From Amphibalanus amphitrite (lineage: Eukaryota; Arthropoda; Thecostraca; Balanomorpha; Balanidae), in assembly GCF_019059575.1 (NCBI RefSeq), contig NW_024881780.1, positions 1-64,000 of the forward strand: a DNA stretch of 64,000 bases, written 5' to 3'. The stretch's first letter is position 1, and each line of letters begins with the position of its first letter. Position numbers and translations under genes: made by a program. The notes under the pieces are model-generated. The model was not told the origin of the DNA. It worked only from the letters and a program-made list of their open reading frames with translations, and ran no database searches. Positions 41,483 to 53,200 of the stretch are shown here, piece by piece.

Positions 41483-43118
41483 CTACTATGGACGTCAAAC
41501 CACTTGAGACCCCACTTTTTCGCGATAATTTTTAAATGCGTCAACTCTCGTTGACAATATTCTGGCAATGTGTGTTTCAGAACCTGCCGAAACTTTTATT
41601 ACTAAGGTATTTTGACGCCAAACGATTATTAAAGGTACTTCTCATTCACTCGTAATGTTAAATTTCACGGAACGAATCTGCTGTTTGGGTAGAGGCTACG
41701 CTCTCATGGGGCGGAGCCACGTAATGACGTCAGCGCTAAGCTCCGCCCTACCCCTCCGGCGCTCCTTGCCCGGCGACCGGTCACTCGCGTCTCTCGTTCC
41801 ATTCAGGCTTGATGGTGGGCGGTAGCTGGTAGCGGTAGCGGGCGCTGGTAGATGGCATTTAGAGCAGATGGCGCTGGTGGCGGGGCTCGAGTGTGGCCGA
41901 GCGCAAGCCTCTGCCCGGGCCTGAATTGACCTTAACCCGCGCACCGACGGGGGGGGCGGATATCCGCCCCCCCCCTGAGGTTTTTCGCGAATAGCGGGAA
42001 AACCGCGGCGCGTAGCGCCGCGAAATTTGGTATGACTATTCCCTTATCATTTTTACACATGGTGTGCAAGTTTGAACATCCTACCTTTCAAGGTCAGGTC
42101 ACCAGGTCACTTTGAATGACCCAACCTCAAGTCACTTTTTTGCAACTTTGTCACCGTGCCAGAGCTACAGTAGATGTCGGAGGCCTTTTAAAGTCGCAGG
42201 ATGTTATTAGGTCATTAGTAGCTACAATTTGTATATCTCGGAATTTTGATATCGGTGACCTAAGGTCAGGTCAATTTCGCGACCTCCCCATTATAAGTCA
42301 ATGGGGGGGAAAATCAACTCCCTGTTTTTACCACTAAAACGGGTCGGAATGGCCCCATATACCATACATGACTTCATATACGATCAACCTTCACTATCTT
42401 GAGGTCTGTTTTGCTGTTGGGCAGCTGTGAGGTCATGTGACGTCATCAAAGGTCACCAAAGGTTTTTGGCCAATAACTCCGTACAGGAACAAGATACAGA
42501 CGCGTGGATGGTCTCATTGTGTTCAGCTCGTCAAGACGCATCGAATGATATACATGATGACCTCGAGGTCACGTGACCTGAGGTCAACCTTTGACCTTGA
42601 CCTTTCGAGGTCAACATATATATCATTCGATGCGGATTGACGAGAGGATCACGATGATGCCCTTAGTTTGTTCCTATCTTGACTAATTCGAAAGTTATTC
42701 GAGAAAAACTCTCTCCATATTTAGCGCCGCCATTTTGACTTTTTCGACCCCTGTGACGTCATCTTTGACCTGACCTGAAAATGACCTTAGTAAAAATTGT
42801 AGATCTTGACCGTGCGTATCCGATGCCGTTTACCGCTTGTCGCTATCTTGCTTCGTTCTCGAGATCTCAGGGGGGGCGGTCATCCGCCCCCCCCCCCGTC
42901 GGTACTAAGTTGGCGCAGACCCCCGTCGGTGCGCGGGTTAACATTACGAGTGAATGATAAGTACCTTCCATAATCATTTGGCGTCAAAATACCTTAGTAA
43001 TAAAAGTTTCGGCAGGTTCGGAAACATACATTGCCAGAATATTGTCCACGAAAGTTGACGCATTTAAAAATTATCGCAAAAAAGTGGGGTCTCAAGGGGT
43101 TTGACGTTCATAGTAGAG
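41483..43118. mobile_element. Element with about 175-bp inverted ends
   Basis: 41483-41661 (CTACTATGGACGTCAAACCA, GAGACCCCACTTTTTCGCGA, CCTGCCGAAACTTTTATTAC, TCATTCACTCGTAATGTTAA) is mirrored by 42938-43118. The arms differ by scattered substitutions. The interior consists of 270 bp of GGTAGCGG-rich sequence and the TTAA-family element at 41932-42941, which sits at the junction with the right arm. Confidence 0.8.
41932..42941. mobile_element. piggyBac-like (TTAA) palindromic element, complete
   Basis: TTAA at 41932-41935 and 42938-42941. Ends CCCGCGCACCGACGG and CCGTCGGTGCGCGGG match over 15 bases. Hairpins: G-run CGGATATCCG C-run at the left, G-run CGGTCATCCG C-run at the right. The centre near 42570 is a palindrome: GCTCGTCAAGACGCATCGAA and ATTCGATGCGGATTGACGAG flank AGGTCACGTGACCT (42566-42579). 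Non-coding. It is one of the clearest copies of the family. Confidence 0.88.
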
Positions 43119-43548
43119 GCCGATTGTTCCCAAATGAAGAAAAAAAGAGTAAATCTGGTGTGTACGAATACCTACTGGTGCATAATCGACAGAAACAGAA
43201 GAGTAAATTGGAAATTTTGGAATGCCTATTCTAACAAAAAAAAAAATATCATCATAAGGAACATTTATTCAAAAGAAACATCACTATGATATAAAGTTGA
43301 ACACGCTTTGGAAATATAAAAACAACAATGAACGGAGAATATCACAGCAGAATATCGCTCGCATTGAACTGTACAAAATGTACAAATTATCATCAGCAGG
43401 ATGCACCATCCAATGGAATGTTCAGTAATGGGTGGACGACACATTTGCATGAACGTGTTTCATGTGCATACCAGATCATCAAAATGACGCTTTTTAATAG
43501 CCAACTAACCAGAGCGAGGTAAAGTACATGATCCCTGATGCAGGACAC
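43119..43548. other. 3' flank of DNAL4
   Basis: Contains TTTATT at 43264-43269, an AATAAA on the minus strand about 280 bp after the DNAL4 stop, a plausible polyadenylation signal. Nothing else is recognised. Confidence 0.45.
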
Positions 43549-45548
43549 TTAGTTACATTTCCACACACATATACCCATATTTCCTCCGAAGAACATGTAG
43601 AGAAGGTGTTTACACTCATGAGAGACCTCGAAGCCGAACGCCTCGCCGACCACCGTGTGCCACGGGGCTCCGTACTTCTTATCCATCGCCTCCTTTATCA
43701 TCCGGGCGGCACTCTGAAAAGATGAGTTACATCGGTAATGCTCATCCGTGATGCAAACAATAACTACGGTGCCAAACAGTTTACTAGAAAATTGCTGCTT
43801 ATGCTTACGCTTCACACCCTCATAACAGACAGACGATGATCGACAAACAAATGTTTTGACTATGCTATGCTCAGAAGCCCGTTTATTACAAGGAATTGAT
43901 TATTTTTGTTGAATGTGTCTTTCATTTTACTAGATGTTTTTGGAACATTGTTGTATAAAATGGTAGGTAATGACTAATGGGTACCTAATAATCACTTTTA
44001 TTGCATCCCTGATGTCGGCTTGCGTCAAAACAGTGTCCTGCGATCCAATGTTGCTTACCTCGTTGTTGGATGAGTACTTTTCGCAGGCCGTGACGCACAG
44101 TTCCATCACCTCGGTCCTCATCTCCTCAGGCATGTCCGATTGCTGGGCAGAAATCAAACGAAATATGGCGTCAATGGCGAAACGGGCGCCAGAACCGATC
44201 AACAGGAATTAAACAACCGGACATTATATATAGTCGCAGTCAGCGAATGTAGATGGGAACGCATTCTAAAGCCTGTGGGGCATCTAAAGCACTGTCGAAA
44301 GCAAAGGCACTAGGGTTTGTCAAGGGCAAGCCTGCGATATTAAAGACACCTCATACAGACCGCAGCCTGACGCGCGGCTGCAGCCAGCGGGGCGAGAGGG
44401 AGGTCGGAGGGATGGGACGGCGGTCGTCGTCCGCTTACTGGTGACGGCAATAAGCGTGTGCAGCAGCTCCACCTATAGGAATTAACTAATTTCTTAGTAT
44501 GTTTGTAACCGTTTAACCCGTGACCGAATAGCAATTTTGCAAAAAAAAAAAACTTCCTAGCCTCCAGTCCTTTCGAACGTGATTCCTGCTGCTATAGAGA
44601 AACCTATGGGTAAACGGTGGAAAAAGTAACCATTTTCGCCCCATTGGCTGTCTTAAACTGAATTGTATGCCGGATTCCCCTCTCCATTCCCTCCTCCCAT
44701 GAGTTGAAAACGTGCACAACACGGCACGTTCCATGTAGCATTATGGCAGCGTAATGCTCCATTCTAGGCAAGGTTTCAGCAGATGACACTACCAGGTATT
44801 GACGTTCCGACTTCCGATCCTATGGAAACGCAAGCGGAAAATGGCTATTCTGATCAGGGCTGCGGAGTCGATGGATTTTCGGGCGACTCCGACTACGACT
44901 CCGGCTTCAAAAATCGACTCCAACTTTGACTCCAGCTTCGACTGCGACTCCGGACGTTACTCCTAAAATCCATATTATGGTAATAATGTTCATATTGAAG
45001 ATGTTTTTATTTTGCCTGATACAATCTTGGGTGCGTTTCACGGCCTTGCAGTGCAAATATGCTTTATAAATAGGTAGCATGCAGAGTTAGGGGCAGGTTC
45101 TGGTGCGTCCGCCGTCTTCTGCTTCTTTCGCTGAACACGCTCGTCCAGAACAAGCATATGGCCTTTTTTCAACAAAATCTAATTTGCAAAGTCGACGAGC
45201 TTAGTATTGTCGATCAAACAGGTGAAGCGCAAGGCGTTGAGCCATTCAGCGCTAACTCTGACTAGAGTCGAAGTCGGTAAGGTTTTGGCGGCTTAGACTC
45301 CAACTCCAGGCAGAACTGTCGACTCTGACTGACTCTGACTCTGACTCTGCTGCCCTGATTCTTATGCCCTTCAGACAGCATCTGCAAGAACATGGAAAAG
45401 ATCTTAAAAATTCCAAATGACATCTACTTCTCTGAATTGACCTGATGCGAGATGGATAAAAGAAAGCTGCACTAACCCGGCAAAGTGGATATGTGTGCAC
45501 CACCTTCTTCTCTCCCTCGTCTTTCTTGGCATCACCATCATCAGCCAT
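43549..45548 (-). CDS. DNAL4: Dynein light chain 4, axonemal-type (LC8-like)
   Basis: Three exons with phase-0 GT/AG junctions: 45548-45477, 44142-44059 and 43713-43549, giving 106 residues against 105 in human DNAL4. The protein opens MADDGDAKKDEGEKK, then YPLCRQSDMPEEMR, MELCVTACEKYSSNNE, SAARMIKEAMDKKYG, VVGEAFGFEVSHE and the strand FFGGNMGICVWKCN. The LC8-type dimer strands and the K-rich acidic N-terminal tail of the DNAL4 branch are both present. It is a light chain of axonemal dynein, also implicated in cytoplasmic transport. Intron 1 carries a broken (GACTCC)n element. The codon after R24 starts the second exon cleanly; no defects are seen. Confidence 0.95.
44857..45358. repeat. (GACTCC)n element interrupted in its middle
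   Basis: CAGGGCTGCGGAGTCGATGG opens at 44857 and the tract closes with TCTGCTGCCCTG near 45355. About 280 bp of unrelated sequence (44960-45240) separates the two halves. It sits in DNAL4 intron 1. Confidence 0.65.
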
Positions 45549-45844
45549 AGTCAAACCTGTGAAGAAGCCAACCACATAAATTACAATTAGGTACAATATC
45601 AATATTTATTCAGCTCGTTCAATCTATAAAGTATAAATACCTAATAACAATGAACAACAATGAAACAAATAGGCCAAATGGCAAATGATAGGTACTGGTA
45701 GTACCTATGGGCTATGAGACTATCATTGCCATTTAGGTTGTTAGGTTGTAGGTTTGTAGGTTGTAGAACCGGGACAGGTGGCCAGTATGACACCACTTTT
45801 TTAAGGAATCAAACGGTGATTGAACCAGACAAAAATCAAATGAA

Positions 45845-47617
45845 TTAAAGGGACCCTCCCACCTTAACATTAGATTTGAGTTGAGATAGCCAAAATGGGG
45901 TCCCTGGCCCACAATTACCGGTTTCGGCACTCACAAGTCACAATTTTGAGAAATACCTTAAATCGGAAATATTGAATTTCAAAATTGCAGCATTTTGATT
46001 CAGAGGGGCTAATGCATAGGAAGACCCCTCTGAATGTGTGACGTCAGCGCAGATATCTAACAATTTTTAAATGTTTGACTAAAACGTTTTGTAGCACGCG
46101 GTGGTATATGCTGCATTGCGCGCAACGGTTCCATGACAACTGAACCAGTGACAACTGAACCAGTGACAACTGAACCAGGACAACTGAACCAGTGACAATT
46201 GAACCAGTGACAACTGAACCAGTGGACAACTGAACCAGTGGACAACTAAACCAGTGGACAACTGAACCAGTATGGCAACTGAAACAGTGGACGACTGAAC
46301 CAGTGGACGACTGAACCAGTGGACAACTGAACCAGCGGACAACTGAACCAGTGGACAACTAATGTCGTACTGCGCTGTATAGGTATAAGGTAGCGCGTGG
46401 CTGTACGGACGGTCTGCGCCAATCTGCCGGTCTGCCAATTGATCTGTGTCCGATCTATTAGAGTGTCCGTCCGAGAGCCGTACGACGGCTGACAGGGCTG
46501 ACAGAGCCTGGTGGTCGCGAACTGGTGTGGTAACCGTTACGCCCACCTGGGACGCCCGAATAGTTAGCAACGTATAAATAATATTCACTTTGATGGCCTA
46601 ACTCGGGACAGACAGGGCACGCAACGTGGGCTTGGCAGAGTTCAGCCCGCCTGGGCCCAGAGGAATCTCCGGTATATAAATGGATTCACTGCTCGGGCTT
46701 ACATCGGGCTTACGCCAAACGTCGCACAACTAGGGCTAAACAACGGCTGTCCTGAGCTCGCCGAGAGGCCCAGAGGGCATACCTCCGGCAGATCATAGGC
46801 TTAAGTCGGCATTTTTGTGTCATACGCCGACTTAAGTCTTTAGCCCAAGCGCTAGCCGACTTCAGCCCGACTAAAAATCTCGGGCAAGCCGCACTTCAGC
46901 CTGCTTGGGCCCGGAGTAAAATTGCTTGCTGGGCTACTGGTTAGTGGTTCAGTTGTCACTGGTTCAGTTGTCACTGGTTCAGTTGTCACTGGTTCAGTTG
47001 TCATACTGGTTCAGTTGTCACTGGTTCAGTTGTCACTGGTTCAGTTGTCACTGGTTCAGTTGTCATACTGGTTCAGTTGTCACTGGTTCAGTTGTCACTG
47101 GTTCAGCTGTCACTGGTTCAGTTGTCACTGGTTCAGTTGTCTACTGGTTCAGTTGTCCACTGGTTCAGTTGTCCACTGGTTCAGTTGTCCACTGGTTCAG
47201 TTGTCCACTGGTTCAGTTGTCACTGGTTCAGTTGTCTCTGGTTCAGTTGTCACTGGTTCAGTTGTCACTGGTTCAGTTGTCGCTGGTTCAGTTGTCACTG
47301 GTTCAGTTGTCACTGGTTCAGTTGTCCCTGGTTCAGTTTTACTGGTTCAGTTTTACTGGTTCAGTTGTCCCTGGTTCAGTTGTCACTGGTTCAGTTGTCT
47401 GCCTACCGCGCGCAACAAATGCCGCACTTTTAAATAAAGTCGCTAGGAACAGCGGAGATCCCAAAAAGTAAACAAAAGTATAAGTCTAATATCTTGAAAA
47501 CCGGTGAATATTTTTTGATGACATTTGGTAGATATTCGTTTTCGCTCTTTCTGAACCGAGCGACATCACTATCATGTCAATTCATAAACTTTTTTGAAGG
47601 TGGGAGGGTCCCTTTAA
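45845..47617. mobile_element. T2/Kolobok-like element with inverted minisatellite arrays
   Basis: TTAAAGGGACCCTCCCACCT (45845) mirrors AGGTGGGAGGGTCCCTTTAA (ending 47617); TTAA at both edges. Two arrays of a 15-bp unit run in opposite directions: ACAACTGAACCAGTG at about 46136-46355 and CTGGTTCAGTTGTCA at about 46940-47400. Between them lie CTTAAGTCGGC / GCCGACTTAAG hairpins (about 46800-46835). No transposase is visible. The site 45864-45867 (CCACCTTAACATTAG) is the unoccupied form of the insertion at 16193. Confidence 0.8.
46938..47400. repeat. 15-bp minisatellite (GGTTCAGTTGTCACT)
   Basis: About thirty units of GGTTCAGTTGTC(A)CT with variants ATACT, CCACT and TTTTACT. The partner array of opposite orientation lies at about 46136-46355. 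The period of 15 leaves all three frames open as TGSVV, WFSCH or LVQLS repeats; these are not genes. Confidence 0.9.
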
Positions 47618-48974
47618 TGATTGAATCGATCCAAAAAAGGTGAACCAATTAACCAGTCTGATCAAACCCACCTGGATTTCTTCCTGAGCTACGTTTAACG
47701 TTTAGAAGAAGACCAAGAAGACAACGTCTTGCAACACCAAACACATATGCCAATAATCTACGATTAGCAACAAGGTCCCACAACTATATATCATATATTC
47801 TGTTATAATATATATTGATATATTCAATTTGCCAACAATTTGCAATAAAGCTACAGAAGCGTGAGGAGTGTGAATAACCGACACCGCTTGTCTCCTAACG
47901 TAAACAAAGGTTTGCCTTTCTTTCACTGCATCAATTGAAAAACAGTCACAAACAAAAAAAAGTTGAATCTGTTTTAGATCAAGGAACTTCATTTGAAGCA
48001 AAGAATGATGTAATGTTTCTCATTTATGTTGGATTTTTAATCAAATATGTTCAATTTGTTATAAAAATTTGCAAAAAAGTCAAGAGCGTTTTCTTTGCAA
48101 TGAAGCTTTTTTATCATATGGAAGCGATTTGTTATGTTGCGAATCTGACTGAGAACAGACAATTTCGGCGGCAATGCTGTATCCGCGGGATTTCATTTGT
48201 TGGGCCTGTTACGTACCCAAGGCCGAGGCCTCAGCGCGCATTCAGCGCGAAGCTGAGAAGCAGGCTCAGGCTGAGGGCCATCTCAATCTGCAATCTGCAG
48301 GTCATAAAGCAGGTGTAGTCTTTGCTTATTTCAGATCCGTAAAGTGAACTCATTTTTTCATATATTTCTTTGGTAGAGTTATAACCATATGTTTTTGGTG
48401 GGTCAATATCATTTGTGCTCGTGACGTAACTAAATTCTGGCTTCTGATCACTTTTACCATTCTCGCTAGAATCGCTTCTTGTAGAGTAATGGAGCCAGTG
48501 AAGCCACGTCCACGTGCATCCCGACGTAAATAGGTGCGGTTTATTTAGCCTTGGGTGCGTTGTAGAGCCCGGTGGGTGTGTTGAATCAATTGAATGGAAT
48601 CTATGATTATATATCAATATTATGGCCATTTTGATGTTCGCATCTTGTGTCAGTATGGTTTGTGCTTGGCATTACCTTAATTGCATGCAGCGGCAGGGCA
48701 CTTAACAGTAAGGATCCTGGGTTAGCTTTACAGGTTAAGTAGATACCTAGGTACCTATTGATATGGTCCATTTTTTAATTTGACCCACGGTTTATATTTT
48801 TAAAACAGCACGAGATTCGTGGAGAGTATGACTCAGACTGGGAAAACTGGTTGCTGCATGTTGTATAAAAGAGATGAATAATATTTTTGAAATGTTTTAA
48901 ACACCATTCACCAATGAAGCAGCATAGTGATAAATGACATTTGTTTGGTTGATGAGTTCAGTAATAATTCCCAA
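47618..48974. other. Intergenic, nothing recognised
   Basis: AT-rich. The 132-residue minus frame at 48231-48629 has no recognisable domain. Confidence 0.35.
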
Positions 48975-49245
48975 CAAGTCTACACCATTTTTGATCCATT
49001 TTAAGACAAATAAAGACCAATTTAAAACAGTTGATTTCCTAATCAAAGCAATTTAAAGATGGGTTACATGTGACACCAGCTTAAAACCTGACACATGTGA
49101 AATCATGTGACAGGTGTTTCAAGCTGAATAGCATGTGTCTGTCTTTCAGTCTGTCTGTCCTGTCTTTCAGTTGCTTTAATTAGGAAATCAACTTTTAAAT
49201 TGGTCTTCATTTGTCTTTAAATTGATCAAAAATGGTGTAGTTTCA
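48975..49245. repeat. Fold-back repeat, about 80-bp arms
   Basis: CTACACCATTTTTGATCCAT...GACCAATTTAAAACAGTTGATTTCC is mirrored by GGAAATCAACTTTTAAATTGG...TGATCAAAAATGGTGTAG. The loop of about 120 bp contains ACATGTGTCA / TGACACATGT-type short palindromes. MITE-like, non-coding. Confidence 0.75.
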
Positions 49246-50225
49246 CTGGGTAATGGTAAATATAGGTACCTATTCACTTATTGCAAGTCAGGGAAATGGG
49301 AGGCAAATGCAAATGATAAAGTAAGTCATTTTTAATAGACGGATCTATTAAAGATATGTACATGTAAAGATATGTACAGCACCCTGTTAAACGTATTGCG
49401 TCAGCCTGCCTTCAGCTATCAACCCTCATATTACACAATTCCTGGTCAATAGTATTAGATTCTAAATCTAAATGCATGCACATTGAGCTGTATACTGCCA
49501 GTCAGCCTCCTTGACTAGTGACTTTTGCAGTTGGCTGACAATTACAGGCTGTCAAGAGCCTCAAACATTTACTGCCAATGTCTCCTTGAACCCTGGACTT
49601 TTGTATTGGGAACATGCACTCTCACCACAGTTCAAAGCTATTATGACTAACCTATAGGACACTTTTGGTTGGCTCGAGAAATCTGCTGAATGCTGATGTT
49701 TGAGGAGGCAGACCTCTGGTAAATGATATTGTTGAATGACAACAGTCAGTGTGGTGACCTATAATAAGAAGTGTTTTTAAATGAGGGTGTTGTGTCAAAT
49801 ATGTCACTTTTCAACATTGTATAGAACTTGGTAAATAGTTATAAGCTCAATAACTAATAGGCAGCAAATTGAAAGTATTTCTAGAACATGTAGCTATTAG
49901 CTACGTTGATGTAGAGCCCAATTCAAACTTCCTGAATCAAACTTATGAAAGGAATGAAGAACCAATTCATATTCCATAACCATGCATTCAGCCATTTAGA
50001 CCGCATACTAATTATCTATAAAAGACATGATAAAATGGTTGCAGTGAAGACTGTGGGATCGAAAGGAGTGTATATTTATTGCTATATATTGTTTGTGCTG
50101 TAAAAGCTTATCTTGTGGCAAAGATGCACACCAATGTCATATTTCCACATCAATGTCTTTCAGTTGACTGAGTTGACTTTTTGCAGTAACTGATCTGGAC
50201 CTGGACAACATTTGAAGGATTTAAG
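49246..50225. other. 5' flank of NOB1
   Basis: No gene seen. TGACTTTTTGCAG ending at 50186 looks like an acceptor, so NOB1 may have a 5' UTR intron. Confidence 0.4.
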
Positions 50226-53200
50226 ATGATTCAAGAACCATACATTGACAACTTGGTGGCAGACTCTGGAGCCTTCCTCCGCAATGTGCCACTCCATCAC
50301 ATGGCCAAAAATGTGCTCACCGTTCCCGAGGTCGTGTCAGAAATTCGCGACAAGGCCACTCGGGATCGGCTTCAGGTTCTGCCTTATGAGCTGAAGCTCA
50401 AAGAACCTAGCGATGAGTGCATCAGACAGATCTCTGACTTTGCGCGCAAGACGGGCGAGCTGCGATTTCTCTCCGCCACGGACGTGCGCGTGCTGGCGCT
50501 GGCACTACAGGTGACGCGCGAGACTGTCGGCGGTGGGCACATCCGTCTACTGCCAGCCGCCTCGCGCACCGACACCAAGCTGTACCACCCGAGAGAGCAC
50601 AAACTCGGCCAGCTGCCGGTCGGCTTCGTGGAGAAGGTTGGCGAGCTCGCTGTGACAGAGGACGACGAGAAGGCCAGAGGTGACGGCGAGCAGGTCGGAA
50701 CGGGAACTGATGCGCAGGACGGTGACAAGGTGAAGGATGGGGATGGGAAGGCTCCGGCACCCGGTGGCGACGAGACCGCGGGAGAGAGGGAGGAAGGAAA
50801 GAGAGGAGAGGCAGAGACAGATGACCCCAACAGCGAGGAGATGTTTGACGCGAAGGAGGACCCTGAGGAGGGCGACACTGATGAGGATGCTGAAGAAACT
50901 GAGATCAAAGAGACAAAAGATACAGATGCGATTGAGTCACAAGAGGGAGACGAGGAGGACGGCGATGAGCAGCAGGAGGAAGAGGTAGAGGAGGAGGAGG
51001 AGGAGGACGAGGACGATGGTTGGATTACACCGGGCAACATTCAGGCCGCCAAAAACGAGATGAACGCTCAGGCCGGTGAAGTTGAAGAGCCCGTTAAGGT
51101 GAGATAACCCTGACTTAATCCGTTTTATGCTTAACCCTCGCATGTGTAGGGGGGGGGGGTCGGATGGACCCCCCCATGGTTTTTTCGCGAATAACTCGCG
51201 TAAAAAGCGGCCGATCGCGACGAAACTTTCAGTACCCTCACATTGATCAATTTTACACCTACCCTGAAAATTTCATGACCCTGACCCAAATGACCTTTGA
51301 CCTGTGACCTCTTTTCCGAGACCATGTTTGGCCAGAATCGCGATTCTGCGTATGTCGGCTCGCATTAGCCGCGCGTTTGCAAGCTTTTCGTGGTTTCAAA
51401 CGTTGAAACATGTGATTTGATGTTGCTTCCATGCATTAGGGTGGGTGTCAAGGTCACCTGAAGGTCAGGTCAGGTCATTGACCTTTGGTGACCTCGGGTG
51501 ACCTCGGTTCACTTTTTCGAGCTGTACATGTTTCTAGGCTAGTTTTTGGAGCTGAATTCGAATTTAGCAACCATTTGAACATTTACGAAGTAGTTTTGGT
51601 GCCTTCGTAACATGTTACGAAGCTGTCAGAGGCGGTTGACACGTACTACGAATACCCGTCACGATGCCTACTGGTTGACCTGACCTGACCTGACCCGACC
51701 TAGTCTAAATGCTTAAAGACATCATCTGTGGTCAAAACTAACACGATATTCGTGATCAGCACCCCGAAAAACCCCTTAGAAGCCACACTTTACGACTTTC
51801 TAACAGGTCCCGATTTTCCCGACTTTGGGTCATTGACCTGACCTGGAAGGTCACCCAATGACCTAGGACCTTAAAATTGGGTATCATCGGCTTCCTCTCG
51901 TCACGGGCAACACGCTCGTTTTTTTCCGCGAAGCTCTAGCTCGATCAGGGGCCAAACGGCAAGGGGGGGGGGGTTCCAACCGACCCCCCCCCCCTACACA
52001 TTAGAAGCTGGCAAACGCCGCACACATGCGAGGGTTAATATGCTTTGTTTTTATTTAGTCTGGATTTTTTCAGTGATCGAATTTCAGAGGTTAGAAGTAG
52101 AACCAACACTAAGCGGTCCTCATCACTTGGATCATCACTGGCACGGGTTCTGACCCGTAACGCTGTGTCGCGAAATCCTTGGTGACCCTCATAATTAATC
52201 TTCCACGTAACGGCCCACCCTGGTCGGAGACAACTGATTGAATTGGTTGTTTTTTCGCCATTGTTTCACTAATGCCTTACCATCTCGATAAGAAAGCATA
52301 ATACTCTGTCAGTATACCGATCAATTGTGCCTGCTTCTAGACGAACGGTGTTCGCGTTTGATTATTGGCTGACTGACATCCTCTCGTGCTCCTCCCCGCC
52401 CCCTCGCGTTCCCAGGTGGCGTGCATGACCACCGACTTCACGATGCAGAACGTGCTGAAGCAGATGAACCTGGAGCTGGTGTCGATCGAAGGACGAAGAA
52501 TCCGAGAGGTGCGCCGGTTCGTGCTGCGCTGCTTCGGATGTTTCCAGGTCACCCCGCACATGGACAAGACATTCTGTCCCTGGTGTGGCAACAAGACGCT
52601 GAAACGTGTCTCTGTCACGCTCAGGTGAGGAGAGGGCCTCCAAATAAGGTTGGGGCGACGGACTGAGCGTCTGTGGTGGCTTATGGGATGGTTTATGGTA
52701 GGCCATTTCGCTAAATAAGTGCATGATAACGGATGCACAGACGGTAATGGTCTGTCTTCGCGAATGGAGAGATAACTATTGTATCTGTCTCCTAGCCTGT
52801 CTCTCTGTTCCTTTTTCAGAGCTGACGGCTCGCAGGAGATCCACATCTCAACTCGAAAACCAATCAGCAAGCGCGGCACCAAGTACTCGCTGCCGTTGCC
52901 GCGCGGAGGGAAGTATTCGGTACAGCCGGTACTGTGTGAAGACCAGCCCCTGCCTCAGCAGCGCGCCACGGCACGCTCTCAGGTGATGCAGTGGCGGGAT
53001 ACGCGGGTTGGCGCTGGGACGATGGGAACGTGTGCCGACGGGAAGGGTATCCTCGTGCCCAGCATAATTGTGAAACAGTGATGCAATTCAAGTGCACTGC
53101 TGCGCTTTCAGGGAATGTTTTCACGAATGGTGGCTCTGCCTAAGTTTTCGTGTCATGTGCATATCCACAGTTTTGTTTTGATTGCAACTTGCTGCAGCTG

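Noticed and set aside
44604-44789. Minus-strand frame with VVHVFNSWEEGMERGIRHT
   Set aside because: Looks protein-like but no family was recognised and it lies in DNAL4 intron 1; too weak to call.
46922-47471. Overlapping plus-strand frames of 171-181 residues (TGSVV, LVQLS, WFSCH repeats)
   Set aside because: They are the three frames of a 15-bp minisatellite whose length keeps frames open; no domain or start context.
50384-51040. 218-residue minus-strand Ser-rich frame
   Set aside because: Antisense shadow of the acidic linker of NOB1.
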